From the NCBI GenBank assembly GCA_001766655.1, contig MJCC01000001.1:1281779-1345778 (forward strand): DNA of 64,000 nt, written 5' to 3'. Below the pieces are notes generated by a model. That model was not told the DNA's origin. It made no database searches and saw only the letters and a list, made by a program, of their open reading frames with translations. Source of the DNA: Phytomonas francai. Lineage: Eukaryota; Euglenozoa; Kinetoplastea; Trypanosomatida; Trypanosomatidae. A program made the translations under genes and the position numbers. Positions 1-9,544 of the stretch are shown piece by piece. Numbering within the stretch: position 1 is the first letter of the stretch; each line of letters opens with the position of its first letter.

Positions 1-1128
1 TTCCGGAAAAGTTTCTGAGCGAAGGGAAAAGTTCAAATAATGAACTTAGTTTTTAATGTTGATATAATTATCTCAATTATATCAGACTATCATCCTCCAC
101 CTTTAATTATCTTCTTGCGTCATTATTATCAGAAAGTATTCAGAGAAACAAAACTGAGGACGCAATCCTAGATGAACAGGGGGACCGGGGGGAAGTCAAT
201 TTATACCTATGTTTAGGGGTATGTGCATGAATATTTTGCCTCGATGTCAGGTTGAATGTGTTAAAAAAAGAAATGAATAGTAAAATATTTGCTTTTAACA
301 GTACCACAAGTATTGCATGAGAGCGGAAGGCATTAATCCCTTTCTAGATATCTCAGAGTGTGAGGGTAAAGGTACAAAAAAGGCAGGTAGTGAAGAATCT
401 TATTATTATTTTTTCATTTTTGTGTTTTCGTTTATTATTTTCCTTAATTTTTTGGGAAGGAAAAAGGGAATAACAAAAGAGGCCTGATTTATCTTAGTCA
501 ATTTGATGATAAATGATTGGTGTCGCTTTTTATTATTGTTGCTGAAGGGTACTGATAAGAATCTAAGAGATTTTTTTTTTGTTCACGCTATGGATAAATA
601 AAAATAAAAATTTGTGACGAGGTTGATGGCACCTCATCATTATATTGTTGCATTACTAGTAAAGAATTTGTCACACAAATGCTCAGTTCACATTATGGGA
701 AAAACCCATTTGTTAGCTTAGGCAATTTTGAAGGGCTTTTGATTTAAAATAATAAAAAAAGAGAGGATGTGGGAGATGCCTGAATCCCAAAGGGTTCATT
801 AATGTGTAGGTTCTCTTCTTTTTAGCATCATATCTTTTTCTTCCTGGTTTCTCTTCTTTCCCGGCGGTTAATTTTTTATGTGCTTCAAAAATCCACAAGC
901 ATGCGCTTATATATGGATATATATTTATATGTATGCATATATATATTCATATACATTCTTTGCACATTCTCTAAGGGTGCATTGCATTCATTTTCGTAGA
1001 CTTTTAGCAGCCTTTCCCTTGATCTTTCAGCCAAGGTTATTAGCGTCTTCCGCTGATTTCGGGGACTCCATAATTATCTTTTCTATTTTTACATTCCCTT
1101 CAATTTCTTTTTTGTAGTTGCTTCGTGG
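1..1128. other. AT-rich spacer without a supported gene
   Basis: The stretch is rich in A/T runs and broken TA repeats (about 906-956). The open frames in it are short, low in complexity and on both strands, so I see no gene. It probably holds the 3' untranslated region of an upstream gene outside the window and the trans-splicing signal of the next gene. Confidence 0.7.
1078..1117 (+). promoter_or_regulatory. Putative trans-splice acceptor for the TBC gene
   Basis: A long T/C-rich tract ends in an AG at 1116-1117, the first AG after the tract and 11 bases before the ATG. This matches the polypyrimidine-AG rule for spliced-leader addition in kinetoplastids. A 5' leader this short supports the chosen start. 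Confidence 0.55.
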
Positions 1129-2967
1129 ATGGCGGAGGCTGCCGATGCTTTTTTAAATTTCAAGACGATGTGGCCCCGTTTCGGCCCTGGCAGGGCCGTG
1201 CGCACCTCGCGGCTGAAAACAAAAGCATCAAAAGACGGAGAAGAGGTAGAGAAAGGATATTTTGGAAAATGCGAGCAAAATGGACAAGAATCAGGAGTGA
1301 ATAGCACGCAGCCCTTCATAGACGATAGGGTGGATCCCTCTAAGGCAATTCTGCGACGCTTTCCCCTCCTCCATGTTCTTCCATTTCGCTCAGTGATGGC
1401 GCAGCACTATGGTGGTGGGGACTATGGAAAAGGGGAGATTCTCCATCGTTCGCCGCTTTGCGGGGGCGTGAAGCCCGTTTCAAACAAAATAGGACGAGAG
1501 AGCAAAGGAGGTGAGGGGCTTTCTACGAGTACAACTCCCTCCTGGTCGGCTGACGATGGGAGGTTTTCCGTTATATCTGTTCGCCTTGGTGCCTCCTGCG
1601 ATGATGAAAACACGCTTCGCTCACTGATTTGGGGGGGTTGTCGGCCGGAGGTTCTCCGTCCGGCGGCATGGCGACTGCTTTTAGGTTACACGCCCCCCTC
1701 CATAGGCCGGCAACACAACGAGCTCATGCGAAAACGAATGATCTACGAGGAGTACATTCGCCAATACATTCAGCTTTCTGAGGTGGATGACTACATCATG
1801 AGCATCAGTGCTCAAAGCATCTATAGCTCTAGTGCTATCCCTAAAAGGAATTTGGCATCTAGTGAACTGGATGACAACTCCCTAAGTAGTTTGTTTCATT
1901 TTCCCGTTACTACCTCACGGGGTACAACCTTAATAGCACATGAAAAGGCGATTATCAGCCAGATTGCGCTGGATTTACCTCGTCATCGGGCCTCGGTTTA
2001 TCACTGCAGCCGCACCGTAGCTTCAATGGCCCGTAGTTTATTTCTATGGTCTCAGAGGCATCCTGCTGTAGGTTACGTGCAAGGCATGGATGATATTCTC
2101 GGTGTTTTTTTCCAGATTTTCTTGGCGAGTGGCCTACGTCAGCGCGAGGCCGAGCGAAACGCGCAGGCCAGAGAAGAATCCAGCGGAAGCGAGCCGATGA
2201 CTTCCGGCGCGGATGAGAAAGGTTATGAGGTTTTGCAGGCGCTTATGTTGTCGAACATAACGGAGCAGTCACTTCAGGGGTGGGAGGCAGATACCCTGGA
2301 CGCCGCGCTCCAGGATTTACCAGAGAAGTATCTTCTTCAGATCGAGGCGGACACTTACTGGTGCACGGACAGGGTTCTTTCATTGCTTCAGGATAACTAC
2401 GTTTCCGGACAAACAGGCCTAATCAAATGCGCAATGCGGCTCGAGGCGATCGTTTCTAAGGCTGACCCGACGTTAATCACGTTTATAAACGAGAGCGGGG
2501 TTCGTCTTTTTGATAGCTGCTTTCAGTGGATGCACTGCTTGCTCGTGCGGGAGCTGCCGCTTCCGTTGCTTTTACGTCTCTGGGATACGTACTTCGCCGT
2601 CGGGGATGATAACTTGCTCCAGTTTCATATTTACATCTGCGCAGCGTTGGTGCTTAATTTACGTTCAGCCCTTCTGGGGTCGCCTATGGATACAGTTATG
2701 CTGATCTTGAAGAATCCGTTTGAGTACGCCAAGTTTCCTGTTTTCACCTCCTCCAGTCTCCCGCGCTCCGAGAAGCTTGTAGAGGAGGATGCTCGACGAT
2801 CACCTATAGCGGAGAAGCCCCCGGAGCTAGTTCAAGGAAAACGATCTTCACATGGCGGCAGTACAGCCCCGATGGGGTTTGTGGAGCCCCCTGAGGGGGA
2901 AAGTTTATGGTTGGAGATGCTTATCGCGGATGCGTATCGTCTTTGGAGGCAGTATCCATCACTATAG
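1129..2967 (+). CDS. TBC-domain Rab GTPase-activating protein, TBC1D22-like
   Basis: This 612-residue protein should accelerate GTP hydrolysis by a Rab GTPase in membrane traffic. The TBC domain runs from about residue 165 to 540. Both catalytic fingers are visible: the IxxDxxR motif (I279, D282, R285) and the YVQ motif (Y316-Q318, within GYVQGMDD). A later block (EADTYWC followed by LLQDNY) and RLWDTY resemble the TBC1D22 subgroup, which also has the expanded spacing after YVQ. The first 150 or so residues are charged and not conserved in any family I recognise. The domain is interrupted by low-complexity inserts, near residues 235-260 and 345-375, as is common in trypanosomatid proteins. 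The Rab substrate cannot be read from sequence. Confidence 0.88.
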   Translation: MAEAADAFLNFKTMWPRFGPGRAVRTSRLKTKASKDGEEVEKGYFGKCEQNGQESGVNSTQPFIDDRVDPSKAILRRFPLLHVLPFRSVMAQHYGGGDYGKGEILHRSPLCGGVKPVSNKIGRESKGGEGLSTSTTPSWSADDGRFSVISVRLGASCDDENTLRSLIWGGCRPEVLRPAAWRLLLGYTPPSIGRQHNELMRKRMIYEEYIRQYIQLSEVDDYIMSISAQSIYSSSAIPKRNLASSELDDNSLSSLFHFPVTTSRGTTLIAHEKAIISQIALDLPRHRASVYHCSRTVASMARSLFLWSQRHPAVGYVQGMDDILGVFFQIFLASGLRQREAERNAQAREESSGSEPMTSGADEKGYEVLQALMLSNITEQSLQGWEADTLDAALQDLPEKYLLQIEADTYWCTDRVLSLLQDNYVSGQTGLIKCAMRLEAIVSKADPTLITFINESGVRLFDSCFQWMHCLLVRELPLPLLLRLWDTYFAVGDDNLLQFHIYICAALVLNLRSALLGSPMDTVMLILKNPFEYAKFPVFTSSSLPRSEKLVEEDARRSPIAEKPPELVQGKRSSHGGSTAPMGFVEPPEGESLWLEMLIADAYRLWRQYPSL

Positions 2968-3499
2968 ATTAGTTTGCTTTTCCTCTGTTAGAACGAATGA
3001 TTGATCATCAGAAGTCCACACATATGTCAGTAGAGAAGTTTTGGAGATGCAGAGGGGGAAAGATATCCATATACTTTTGTGGTGAATCGTTTCTTGGGGT
3101 TCCAATGGTTATGATGAGGGAATATGTACATTTTTTTAAAATAAAAGAGTACCTCTCCTGTTTAGAGGGTTTAGCGGTTTTTATTTTATTTGAAAAAATT
3201 GTGATTGCTGTGCAGTTCTAGAAGTGCATTGCGGTATTTAAGGGTTTTGGGCATCTAATCCCACCCCCTCCCTTAAAAAATGGATTCTCTTATTCCAAAA
3301 TTGTCTTTCCACTTGTGTGTGTGTTTCATGCAATGCGAATCGATCCACAAATCAATAAATGCATTTTCATCCTTGCCTCCCCTCTCTCTCTAATTGTCCG
3401 CTTGTTTGAGGAAGCCCTTACAGGTGTGTGCTTGTTTACTTCGCTGGAATTATATCCCCCCCCCCCTCCCCCATACCCACACCCACACACCCACACTCT

Positions 3500-3538
<39 letters not shown>

Positions 3539-3571
3539 CCCTATTAAGATCCTTATAGCGCGCCCTCCGCG
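2968..3571. other. Spacer with simple repeats
   Basis: No gene is supported. A 74-codon open frame at 2997-3221 is low in complexity and lies where the 3' untranslated region of the TBC gene is expected. The right end holds a C run, a CA-rich stretch and a TA array. Confidence 0.65.
3455..3534 (+). repeat. Compound C-run / CA / (TA)n microsatellite
   Basis: A C/T tract from about 3455 passes into CA-rich sequence and then an uninterrupted TA array at about 3502-3534. It ends 37 bases before the SPB1 start codon, where a splice acceptor would be expected. The nearest AGs are at 3546-3547 and 3557-3558. The C/T part may serve as the polypyrimidine tract. Confidence 0.85.
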
Positions 3572-6400
3572 ATGGGCACGAAGACGAAGAAGGCGAAGAC
3601 GCGCCTTGACGCGTACTACCGGTTGGCGAAGGACCAGGGCTACCGCGCGCGCTCGGCCTTCAAGCTGATCCAGCTGAACCGCAAGTACGACTTCCTCGCG
3701 CGGTCGCGGGTGGTGGTGGACCTCTGCGCGGCCCCCGGCGGGTGGCTGCAGGTCGCCGCGAAGTACATGCCGGCGGGCTCGCGCATCGTCGGGGTCGACC
3801 TCGTCCCGATCGCGCCGATCCGCGGCTGCGCGACGCTGGTGGGCGACATCACGGCCGACGCGACGCGGCGCGCCGTCCTCGCGTGCCTGCGCAAGGCCCC
3901 CGCCGACTGCGTCCTCCACGACGGCGCGCCGAACGTCGGCGGGGTCTGGTCGCGCGACCTTTTCGCGCAGAACGCGCTCGTGCTCGCGGCGGCCCGCATG
4001 GCGGCCGGCCTCCTGCGCGCCGGCGGCTACTTCGTCACGAAGGTCTTCCGTTCGCCCGACTTCCACGCCCTCCTGTGGGTGCTCCGGCAGCTCTTCGACA
4101 AGGTCGAGGCCACGAAGCCGCTCGCCTCGCGCATGGAGTCGGCCGAGATCTTCGTCGTCTGCGCCGGATTCAAGGCCCCGCGGCACGTCGACCCCGCGCT
4201 CTTCAACCCCCAGCGCGTCTTCTCCGACGTCGGGGAGGAGAGGGTCCTGACCCCGTCCGGCGCCCTCGTCGCCCCGAAGTCGAACGTGCCGGCGGGCTAC
4301 GACGAGTTCGCGACCATCGCCTACCGCGTCGCCGGCTTCAACGACTTTCTCCGCGCCGAGGACCCCAAGGCCTTCCTCGCGGCCCACCACGAGCTCCGCT
4401 TCGCCACCGACGACGACCGCGCGTGGTTGGGATCGAAGAGCTCGAAGAAGGAGCTCGTCTACCTCTGCGGCGACCTCCAGCAAGTCGGGAAGGCCGACCT
4501 ACGCCGCCTCCTCCGCTGGCGGGAGCAGCTTCTGAAGGAGGAGGCCCTCCGCCGGCCCGCGAGCGCCCCGGACGCCCTTTCCGACGTCGACAACGCGGCC
4601 GCCGACGCCGGCGAGCGCAGCGACGAGGACATGCCCTTCGACTTCGACAGCCCCGAGGGCATCACGCGGATCGCGCAGGAGCTGCTCGAGATCCGGAAGA
4701 AAAAGTCGAAGGAGCTCAAAAAGAAGCAAAAGAAGCTCGTCGATCGCAAGCTGAAGCAAATTAAAGGGCTGATTAACTACGACCCCACCGCGAATGAGGA
4801 TCAGGCGGTCGAGCTCGATGACTTTCGCGCCGTCCAGGGCGTCCGCGACGTCTTCGGCGGCGACGACGACGCCGAGAACGACAGCGCGGATGGGTTTACG
4901 GTGGAGCGTTTAGCGGATATCGAAGAGGACGGCCTCGCCGACGTGATGGATCAAACCTACGAGGAGCCGGCCTACACCGGGAATGACCCGCTTAACCCGG
5001 TAACCGCCGTCGATTTAGCCGCGCAGGACGACTGGGATCTCGGCGACGACGACGACGACGACGACGCGAAGGACGGGAAAACCGCGCCGCCGTCGCATCA
5101 GCTGATTGAGGGGCAGGAATACCTCATGGATGTCGATAACTACGGAAACTACATTCCCGCGAGGCGCTCCGCGCGCGTGAAGCTCTATGAGGAGGAGGAC
5201 ATCACCCCAGATGAAGAGGAAGCGGAAGAAACGAACGACGACGACGACGACGACGACGATGATGAGCAGGAGGAAGAACACGGAAAAGGCAAGCGTGCTA
5301 CAGCCAAAACCACTTCCAAAGACGACCAAAAAACAGAAGAGGCGAGTGACATGAGTACCGCTAATACAAAATGGCAGAAATACCATCGTAGTATCGATAA
5401 AGTACTCAATGATACCTTCCCGAAGGGTCGAAGCGATACCTCTTCGAAGGGGGAGAAGGCGAGGGAAAAGCGCAGCCGGGCCCTCGAGGAGGAGCGGGTT
5501 GACCTGAACGCCTCGACGGCGATGGATCTCTCGATCTTGCAAAATGGAAAAGCTGTGAGTGGAAAGCGAAATCGGTTCGATACGCGCGCCGCCTCCAACG
5601 ACGATGACCTCGAGAATGTCAGCGAAAGTGACGACGACGACGATCACGCCTTTTCGGATCTCAGCGAGGTCGATGCGGAGGAGCTCGAGGTAAACGAAGG
5701 TCGTGTGGATTCCCGGCGAAAGCGGAACTTGGTACCGAGTCTGAGCAAGCTCACCACTCAGGAACTTGTACGCGAGCAGCGCAAGCAAACCCTCCTCAGC
5801 AATCGCGAGCTGCGCAAGCAAAAGAAAAAAAATATGAATTCCACCGCCAATAGCACGGGTAAAGGGAAGACAAAGGATACGGATTTCGAGGTGGTGCCCG
5901 TCGCGATGACCGATCCGGAGGTCCGCGCGCGGACCTTGGCGATCGCGCAGAAGATGCTCGATCCGAAGGCCCGTCGGGACATCTTGGACGCCTCCATTAA
6001 CCGTTTCGTCTTCAACGACGATGATCACTTGCCGGATTGGTTCGTGAAAGATGAGCAGCGAAATTGCAAAGTCCAGCTTCCGGTCACCGCGGAGGAGATT
6101 GAGGAGCAGCGGCAGCGCTTCCGCGAGCTCAACGCGCGCCCGAGCCGGAAGGTGATGGAGGCGATGGGCCGTAAACGACGAAAGGCGCAGCGGATGCTGC
6201 ATAAGCTGGTCGAGAAAGGCAAGGAGGACCCTCGCGCGCGCGAGAAGGTGAGTGGGCTGAGCGTGCGGAAGCTCATGCGCTCGCAGATGGTGAAGGGCGC
6301 GCCGAAGAAATCGAGTAAGTATATGGATAGCATGTCGTACGGGCAACTTCGGCGGGAGAAGCAGCGGCTAAAACGACAGAAGGGAAAAAAAGGGCGGTAA
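3572..6400 (+). CDS. SPB1: AdoMet-dependent rRNA 2'-O-methyltransferase SPB1 (FTSJ3-like)
   Basis: This 942-residue protein matches the SPB1/FTSJ3 family, nucleolar enzymes that methylate a ribose in the large-subunit rRNA and help mature 60S precursors. The FtsJ domain spans about residues 20-205, with the SAM-binding DLCAAPGGW block at 50-58 and the K-D-K-E tetrad at K31, D117 (LHDGAPN), K157 and E192. A DUF3381-like region follows (about 240-400), then acidic linkers, and a Spb1_C-type lysine/arginine-rich tail (about 720-942) ending in KGKKGR. Two aspartate runs (about residues 492-498 and 555-564) come from GAC/GAT triplet repeats. The first third is much richer in G+C than the rest. The start gives the family's usual N-terminus. 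Length is close to yeast SPB1 (about 840) plus the acidic inserts. Confidence 0.95.
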   Translation: MGTKTKKAKTRLDAYYRLAKDQGYRARSAFKLIQLNRKYDFLARSRVVVDLCAAPGGWLQVAAKYMPAGSRIVGVDLVPIAPIRGCATLVGDITADATRRAVLACLRKAPADCVLHDGAPNVGGVWSRDLFAQNALVLAAARMAAGLLRAGGYFVTKVFRSPDFHALLWVLRQLFDKVEATKPLASRMESAEIFVVCAGFKAPRHVDPALFNPQRVFSDVGEERVLTPSGALVAPKSNVPAGYDEFATIAYRVAGFNDFLRAEDPKAFLAAHHELRFATDDDRAWLGSKSSKKELVYLCGDLQQVGKADLRRLLRWREQLLKEEALRRPASAPDALSDVDNAAADAGERSDEDMPFDFDSPEGITRIAQELLEIRKKKSKELKKKQKKLVDRKLKQIKGLINYDPTANEDQAVELDDFRAVQGVRDVFGGDDDAENDSADGFTVERLADIEEDGLADVMDQTYEEPAYTGNDPLNPVTAVDLAAQDDWDLGDDDDDDDAKDGKTAPPSHQLIEGQEYLMDVDNYGNYIPARRSARVKLYEEEDITPDEEEAEETNDDDDDDDDDEQEEEHGKGKRATAKTTSKDDQKTEEASDMSTANTKWQKYHRSIDKVLNDTFPKGRSDTSSKGEKAREKRSRALEEERVDLNASTAMDLSILQNGKAVSGKRNRFDTRAASNDDDLENVSESDDDDDHAFSDLSEVDAEELEVNEGRVDSRRKRNLVPSLSKLTTQELVREQRKQTLLSNRELRKQKKKNMNSTANSTGKGKTKDTDFEVVPVAMTDPEVRARTLAIAQKMLDPKARRDILDASINRFVFNDDDHLPDWFVKDEQRNCKVQLPVTAEEIEEQRQRFRELNARPSRKVMEAMGRKRRKAQRMLHKLVEKGKEDPRAREKVSGLSVRKLMRSQMVKGAPKKSSKYMDSMSYGQLRREKQRLKRQKGKKGR
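5235..5263 (+). repeat. GAC/GAT triplet repeat coding for an aspartate run
   Basis: An in-frame run of GAC codons with terminal GAT codons lies inside SPB1. A second, shorter run is at about 5044-5066. Both are in acidic linkers outside the catalytic domain, so length changes are probably tolerated. Confidence 0.85.
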
Positions 6401-6986
6401 AAAGGCATTCACACGGTAGGTTTTAAGGATTAATTGCTTTTTATGAAAAAAAAAATATATATATTGTACGAGGGGAGAAAAGATGGATTCCCCCCCACGG
6501 AGCTTATGCGTCTTCTTTTCCATTTTTCCCTTCGTCTTACCGAAGCGTCTTTTTTAAATTGAGTAGAGGGCGAAAGGAAAGGACAGGGGAAGCTCAAGGG
6601 GATCTCTTCGCTATTTTATTTATGGTAATTACTAGATGGGGTCGAATTCACTAGCTATATCACTAATAAAGAAGGACCCTGCGAAGATCTCAAGTTACAG
6701 AGCAGAGAAATAGTAAGAATAATGGTTAATGCGTTTTAATCGAATAAGCGTCTTAAGACTCGAGTAAAAAAAATATTTTTCTTACCCCTTTTCTTATTTT
6801 ATGCACTTCTCGTATATCGGGACAAACCTGCTTTTGGATCACTTCTTTTTTCTTTTTTTTTTTCTTTTCATAGTTCTTGAGATTCACTCCATTTTTATCA
6901 TTAACAGGTTTCGTTTTATTTCTTAATAATAATAATAATCACCATTCAGGATTAGCAGAACAATAGAAATAAACTGAGCATCAACC
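6401..6986. other. Spacer with candidate trans-splice signal for SmB
   Basis: No gene is supported. A clean T/C tract at about 6841-6870 is followed by its first AG at 6872-6873, which would give SmB a leader of about 113 bases. An ATT-type repeat at about 6924-6938 lies in that leader. Confidence 0.6.
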
Positions 6987-7322
6987 ATGGGGAAAAATAA
7001 CATGCTTCATAATATAAACCGTATGCTAAAGGTTGTTTTGGATGACGGTCGCGAGATAACAGGCAAACTTTTAGTCTACGATCAGCACATGAATGTGGTG
7101 CTTAGTGAGGCCAACGAAACGCGCCCATTGACGAAGAAAATGAAAGAAGATTCAATAGATGCGACGCGAAGTTTAGGCCTTATTCTCCTTCGCGGTGAGC
7201 ACATCGTTTCGGTGACCACGCTAAAGAATGAAAAGGGCGAAGGGGCCGCGACGGAGGCGGTGAGTTTTGAAAAGGCCCCCAAGTCGAAGAAGGGAGTGGC
7301 GAAACGCGCGAGGGATGAGTAA
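6987..7322 (+). CDS. SmB: Small nuclear ribonucleoprotein SmB
   Basis: This 111-residue protein is an Sm-fold subunit of the heptameric ring on spliceosomal snRNAs. In kinetoplastids these act mainly in spliced-leader trans-splicing. The Sm1 motif covers about residues 14-45, including the [17 protein letters not shown] block, and the Sm2 motif covers about 68-82 ([15 protein letters not shown]). The long charged linker between the motifs and the LRGE-hxVS pattern single out SmB among Sm proteins. The tail is short and basic and lacks the proline/glycine-rich extension of animal SmB, as expected in trypanosomatids. The ATG has a purine-rich context and gives a standard-length N-terminus. Confidence 0.9.
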   Translation: MGKNNMLHNINRMLKVVLDDGREITGKLLVYDQHMNVVLSEANETRPLTKKMKEDSIDATRSLGLILLRGEHIVSVTTLKNEKGEGAATEAVSFEKAPKSKKGVAKRARDE

Positions 7323-7879
7323 CAGGAAGGCGGTTTCCTTCGTGTAACAAAAGCGGAGGGGGTAATATCTATCTATCGATCTATCTATAGATATATTTAG
7401 CAAGCCAAGGCGACGTCATGATATCTTTTGGGTGAAGTTGTATGTTTGGAGTAAGGATTTGAAGTAGATTGATGAAGTAGGGGGTGGGTGGGAAAAGGGA
7501 TAGAAATACGCTAAAACACCACCACCCATTTTCCCAATCCTACTGCTGGCTTTCTGTCCTCACATCTATGGCCTCTATCTCGTGAACTTGTTTAGAGAAA
7601 ATATCCAGGATGAGCTCATTTTCTGTATTAATTTGAGTTTTAAAAGACTTAACACACTGGGTAATGCTTTTCCTATGACACGTATGCTCTTGAACAGCCT
7701 TGTTCGTGAAAAATTCATGTTTTCTTTTCCTTTTCATCATCCCTTCCCTCACACGCACGTTTTTTCTTTCTCACTCAAGTATTAGCATTTTGGCTGCGAC
7801 CCTGCTTATCTCGAATCCGTGAGAGAATTATTTCCCTTCCCATCATATACATTTTCCTACACCCTAGCCTTCGAGCGAC
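7323..7879. other. Spacer, no gene seen
   Basis: The stretch contains a short ATCT repeat (about 7366-7390) and T/C-rich tracts towards the right, including one at about 7845-7865 followed by AG at 7866-7867, a plausible splice acceptor for the next gene. Short open frames occur on both strands but are low in complexity. Confidence 0.6.
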
Positions 7880-8956
7880 ATGTCTGGGCCGTCAAACCCC
7901 CCTGTGAAGTCCTCAACAACCGAGCGCCCGTCGAGCCGGGCGGGGAAGTCCTCAACAGCGGAGCGGCCGTCGAACCCCCCTATGAAGTCCTCAACAACGG
8001 AGCGGCCGTCGAACCCCCCTGTGAAGTCCTCAACAGCGGAGCGGCCGTCGAACCCCCCTATGAAGTCCTCAACAACCGATCGCCTGTCGAACCCCCCTGT
8101 GAAGTCCTCAACAGCGGAGCGTCCGTCGAGCCGCGCGGGGAAGTCTTCAACAGCGGAGCGGCCTTCGAACCCCCCTGTGAAGTCCTCAACAGCGGAGCGT
8201 CCGTCGAGCCGGGCGGGGCGGCCGGCGGATTCCTCGGCGGGGCCGTCCTTCGGGCGCCGCGCGGGCGGGCCCTCCTCGGGGGTCTCCTCCGTGCTCGACC
8301 GCCTCTACGCCCCCCCGCCGAAGGGCGTCGACGCCACGCACGCGCCGACGCTGGCGGACGGGGAGGAGGAGGCGGGGCGNNNNNCAGCTTCGTCCCGGCC
8401 TCGGCCTCGGCCGCGGGCCGCGGCGGCGGCGGCGGCGGCGGGCCGGGCCGCGGCGCTCGCGCGGAAGGTGCTGGAGATGCCGACGGGGTACCAGGCGCCG
8501 ATGCCGAGCCTGCGGGAGCTCGACATCCACTGCAACTGGGACCGGCTCCTGCAGACGATCCACGGCGAGTTCGACATGTCCTGCCTCACCCCCTGCCTCT
8601 CCCGCGAGCTCGACGAGGACGGGGCGTGGAACCCGGAGATGCTGCTGGTGCAGCTCTCGTCCGACATGCGCGACGCCGCGGAGGTCCGCGACGCCGACGA
8701 GGCCGCCTTCGTCCCGGCCGAGGCGCAGGAGGTCGGGCTCATGGCGGGCGGCGAGGTCGTCCGGCGGCGCCGCGAGCGCGACGCCGCGCCGCCGCCGCCG
8801 GAAAAGGGAAAGGCAAGCGGCGGCGGCGAGGAGCTGCTCTTCACGAAACCCAAAAAGAGAAGTGAGTGCGAGAAGGCAAAGGCCGCGGAGCCCGGCCGCC
8901 AGGGCGACCCCAGGGACTCCACCACGGAACGAAAGTGGGGATCCTCAAGGCACTAG
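7880..8956 (+). CDS. IFT43-like protein with a 13-residue tandem repeat N-terminus
   Basis: The frame starting at 7880 gives about 358 residues. Residues 4-107 are eight copies of a 13-residue unit plus a partial ninth. A proline/alanine/arginine-rich linker follows and contains a five-base gap. From about residue 197 the protein becomes normal in composition. The block LTPCLSRELDEDGAWNPEML, preceded by a conserved-looking leucine/aspartate stretch, resembles the conserved core of IFT43, a small subunit of the IFT-A complex that works in retrograde flagellar transport. The tail (about residues 280-358) is basic and disordered. The assignment rests on pattern resemblance of one short block. 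The frame at 7819-8865 is also open through the repeats, but it becomes glycine/arginine-rich shadow sequence and lacks that block. The N run leaves the true length uncertain. Confidence 0.55.
   Translation: MSGPSNPPVKSSTTERPSSRAGKSSTAERPSNPPMKSSTTERPSNPPVKSSTAERPSNPPMKSSTTDRLSNPPVKSSTAERPSSRAGKSSTAERPSNPPVKSSTAERPSSRAGRPADSSAGPSFGRRAGGPSSGVSSVLDRLYAPPPKGVDATHAPTLADGEEEAGXXXASSRPRPRPRAAAAAAAAGRAAALARKVLEMPTGYQAPMPSLRELDIHCNWDRLLQTIHGEFDMSCLTPCLSRELDEDGAWNPEMLLVQLSSDMRDAAEVRDADEAAFVPAEAQEVGLMAGGEVVRRRRERDAAPPPPEKGKASGGGEELLFTKPKKRSECEKAKAAEPGRQGDPRDSTTERKWGSSRH
7889..8218 (+). repeat. 39-bp coding minisatellite, about 8.5 units, two unit types
   Basis: Eight 39-bp units (7889-8200) and a partial ninth encode 13 residues each. 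The units share the frame PS....KSST.ER and differ mainly at positions 3-6, which read NPPV/NPPM in one type and SRAG in the other. The order is N,S,N,N,N,N,S,N and then a partial S unit. Because 39 is a multiple of three, unit gain or loss keeps the frame. Confidence 0.95.
8380..8384. other. Five-base assembly gap (N)
   Basis: Five N bases lie in a very GC-rich part of the IFT43-like gene. The surrounding frame is as drawn only if the true gap length agrees modulo three. Confidence 0.95.
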
Positions 8957-9544
8957 CAGGGAAGAAAACCGCTACCCTTAGCTCTTGAAAGGAGTGAAAC
9001 GCTCAAGAAGGCCACATAAATGGAAGCTATTTTTTGCGTTTTCTGATGTTATTGTATTTTGGTGTCGTTTGTGAGTTTGAATGGATCTATCGGGTTTTTT
9101 TTTTTTTTAGATTCTATCTAATGTAAATAAATTCTGGGACAGTATCCTCTTCCAGTGGTCGAGGAGGGATCGTGAGGGGAGGAGGTCGTGGGAGGAAAAA
9201 AATATTAGCAACCCTATAGAGCTGATTCTCGAATGCTGTAAATAGCTACCACATAGTACTTGATCACTGGCAGGAGGTTTGCTGTGACAATTTTTTTAAA
9301 TAGCATACGTCAAGTGTATCCATTCGAGACTGACGGCCGCACCGCCGAAACAAACTGCAGGTTTAATGATTCCTTTGACACTTTCAATCAAATTCCATAT
9401 TATTATTGTTTTTAGTATCTTAATGTTCATAATTCACGCGTTTCTTTTATTTTCTTTATTTGTTCTTCTAGAAAAAAAAAAAAGGAAGTGGAGAGAAAAT
9501 ATATAGAATTTCCGAAGTGGATAGACGAAAAAAGCGGAGGGAAG
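8957..9544. other. Spacer, no gene seen
   Basis: AT-rich sequence with a T run at about 9097-9109. The right end contains the T/C tract and AG of the AK7-like gene. Confidence 0.65.
9439..9471 (+). promoter_or_regulatory. Putative trans-splice acceptor for the AK7-like gene
   Basis: A T/C-rich tract ends with AG at 9470-9471, followed by a purine-rich leader of about 73 bases to the ATG at 9545. The open frame extends upstream to 9488, but that codon is GTG, so this signal and the first ATG together set the start at 9545. Confidence 0.55.

Noticed and set aside
3326..4483. Long minus-strand frame opposite SPB1
   Set aside because: It is an artefact of GC-rich codons on the + strand; the translation is arginine/glycine/valine-rich and matches no family, while the + strand encodes the clear FtsJ domain. 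The same applies to minus-strand frames opposite the AK7-like, PITSLRE-type kinase, large mitochondrial and PEPCK genes.
7889..8218. TCGAACC motifs in the repeats, resembling a tRNA B box on the minus strand
   Set aside because: They recur in most NPP-type units as part of the codons for SNP/NPP, and no matching A box or cloverleaf can be drawn.
7819..8865. Alternative open frame through the 39-bp repeats
   Set aside because: It is open because the repeat unit length is divisible by three and the DNA is GC-rich. Its downstream part is glycine/arginine-rich shadow sequence and lacks the conserved block seen in the 7880 frame.
9488..9544. Upstream extension of the AK7-like frame
   Set aside because: The codon at 9488 is GTG, not ATG, and the stretch follows directly on a splice signal. 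The first ATG is 9545, where the Rossmann-like domain begins.
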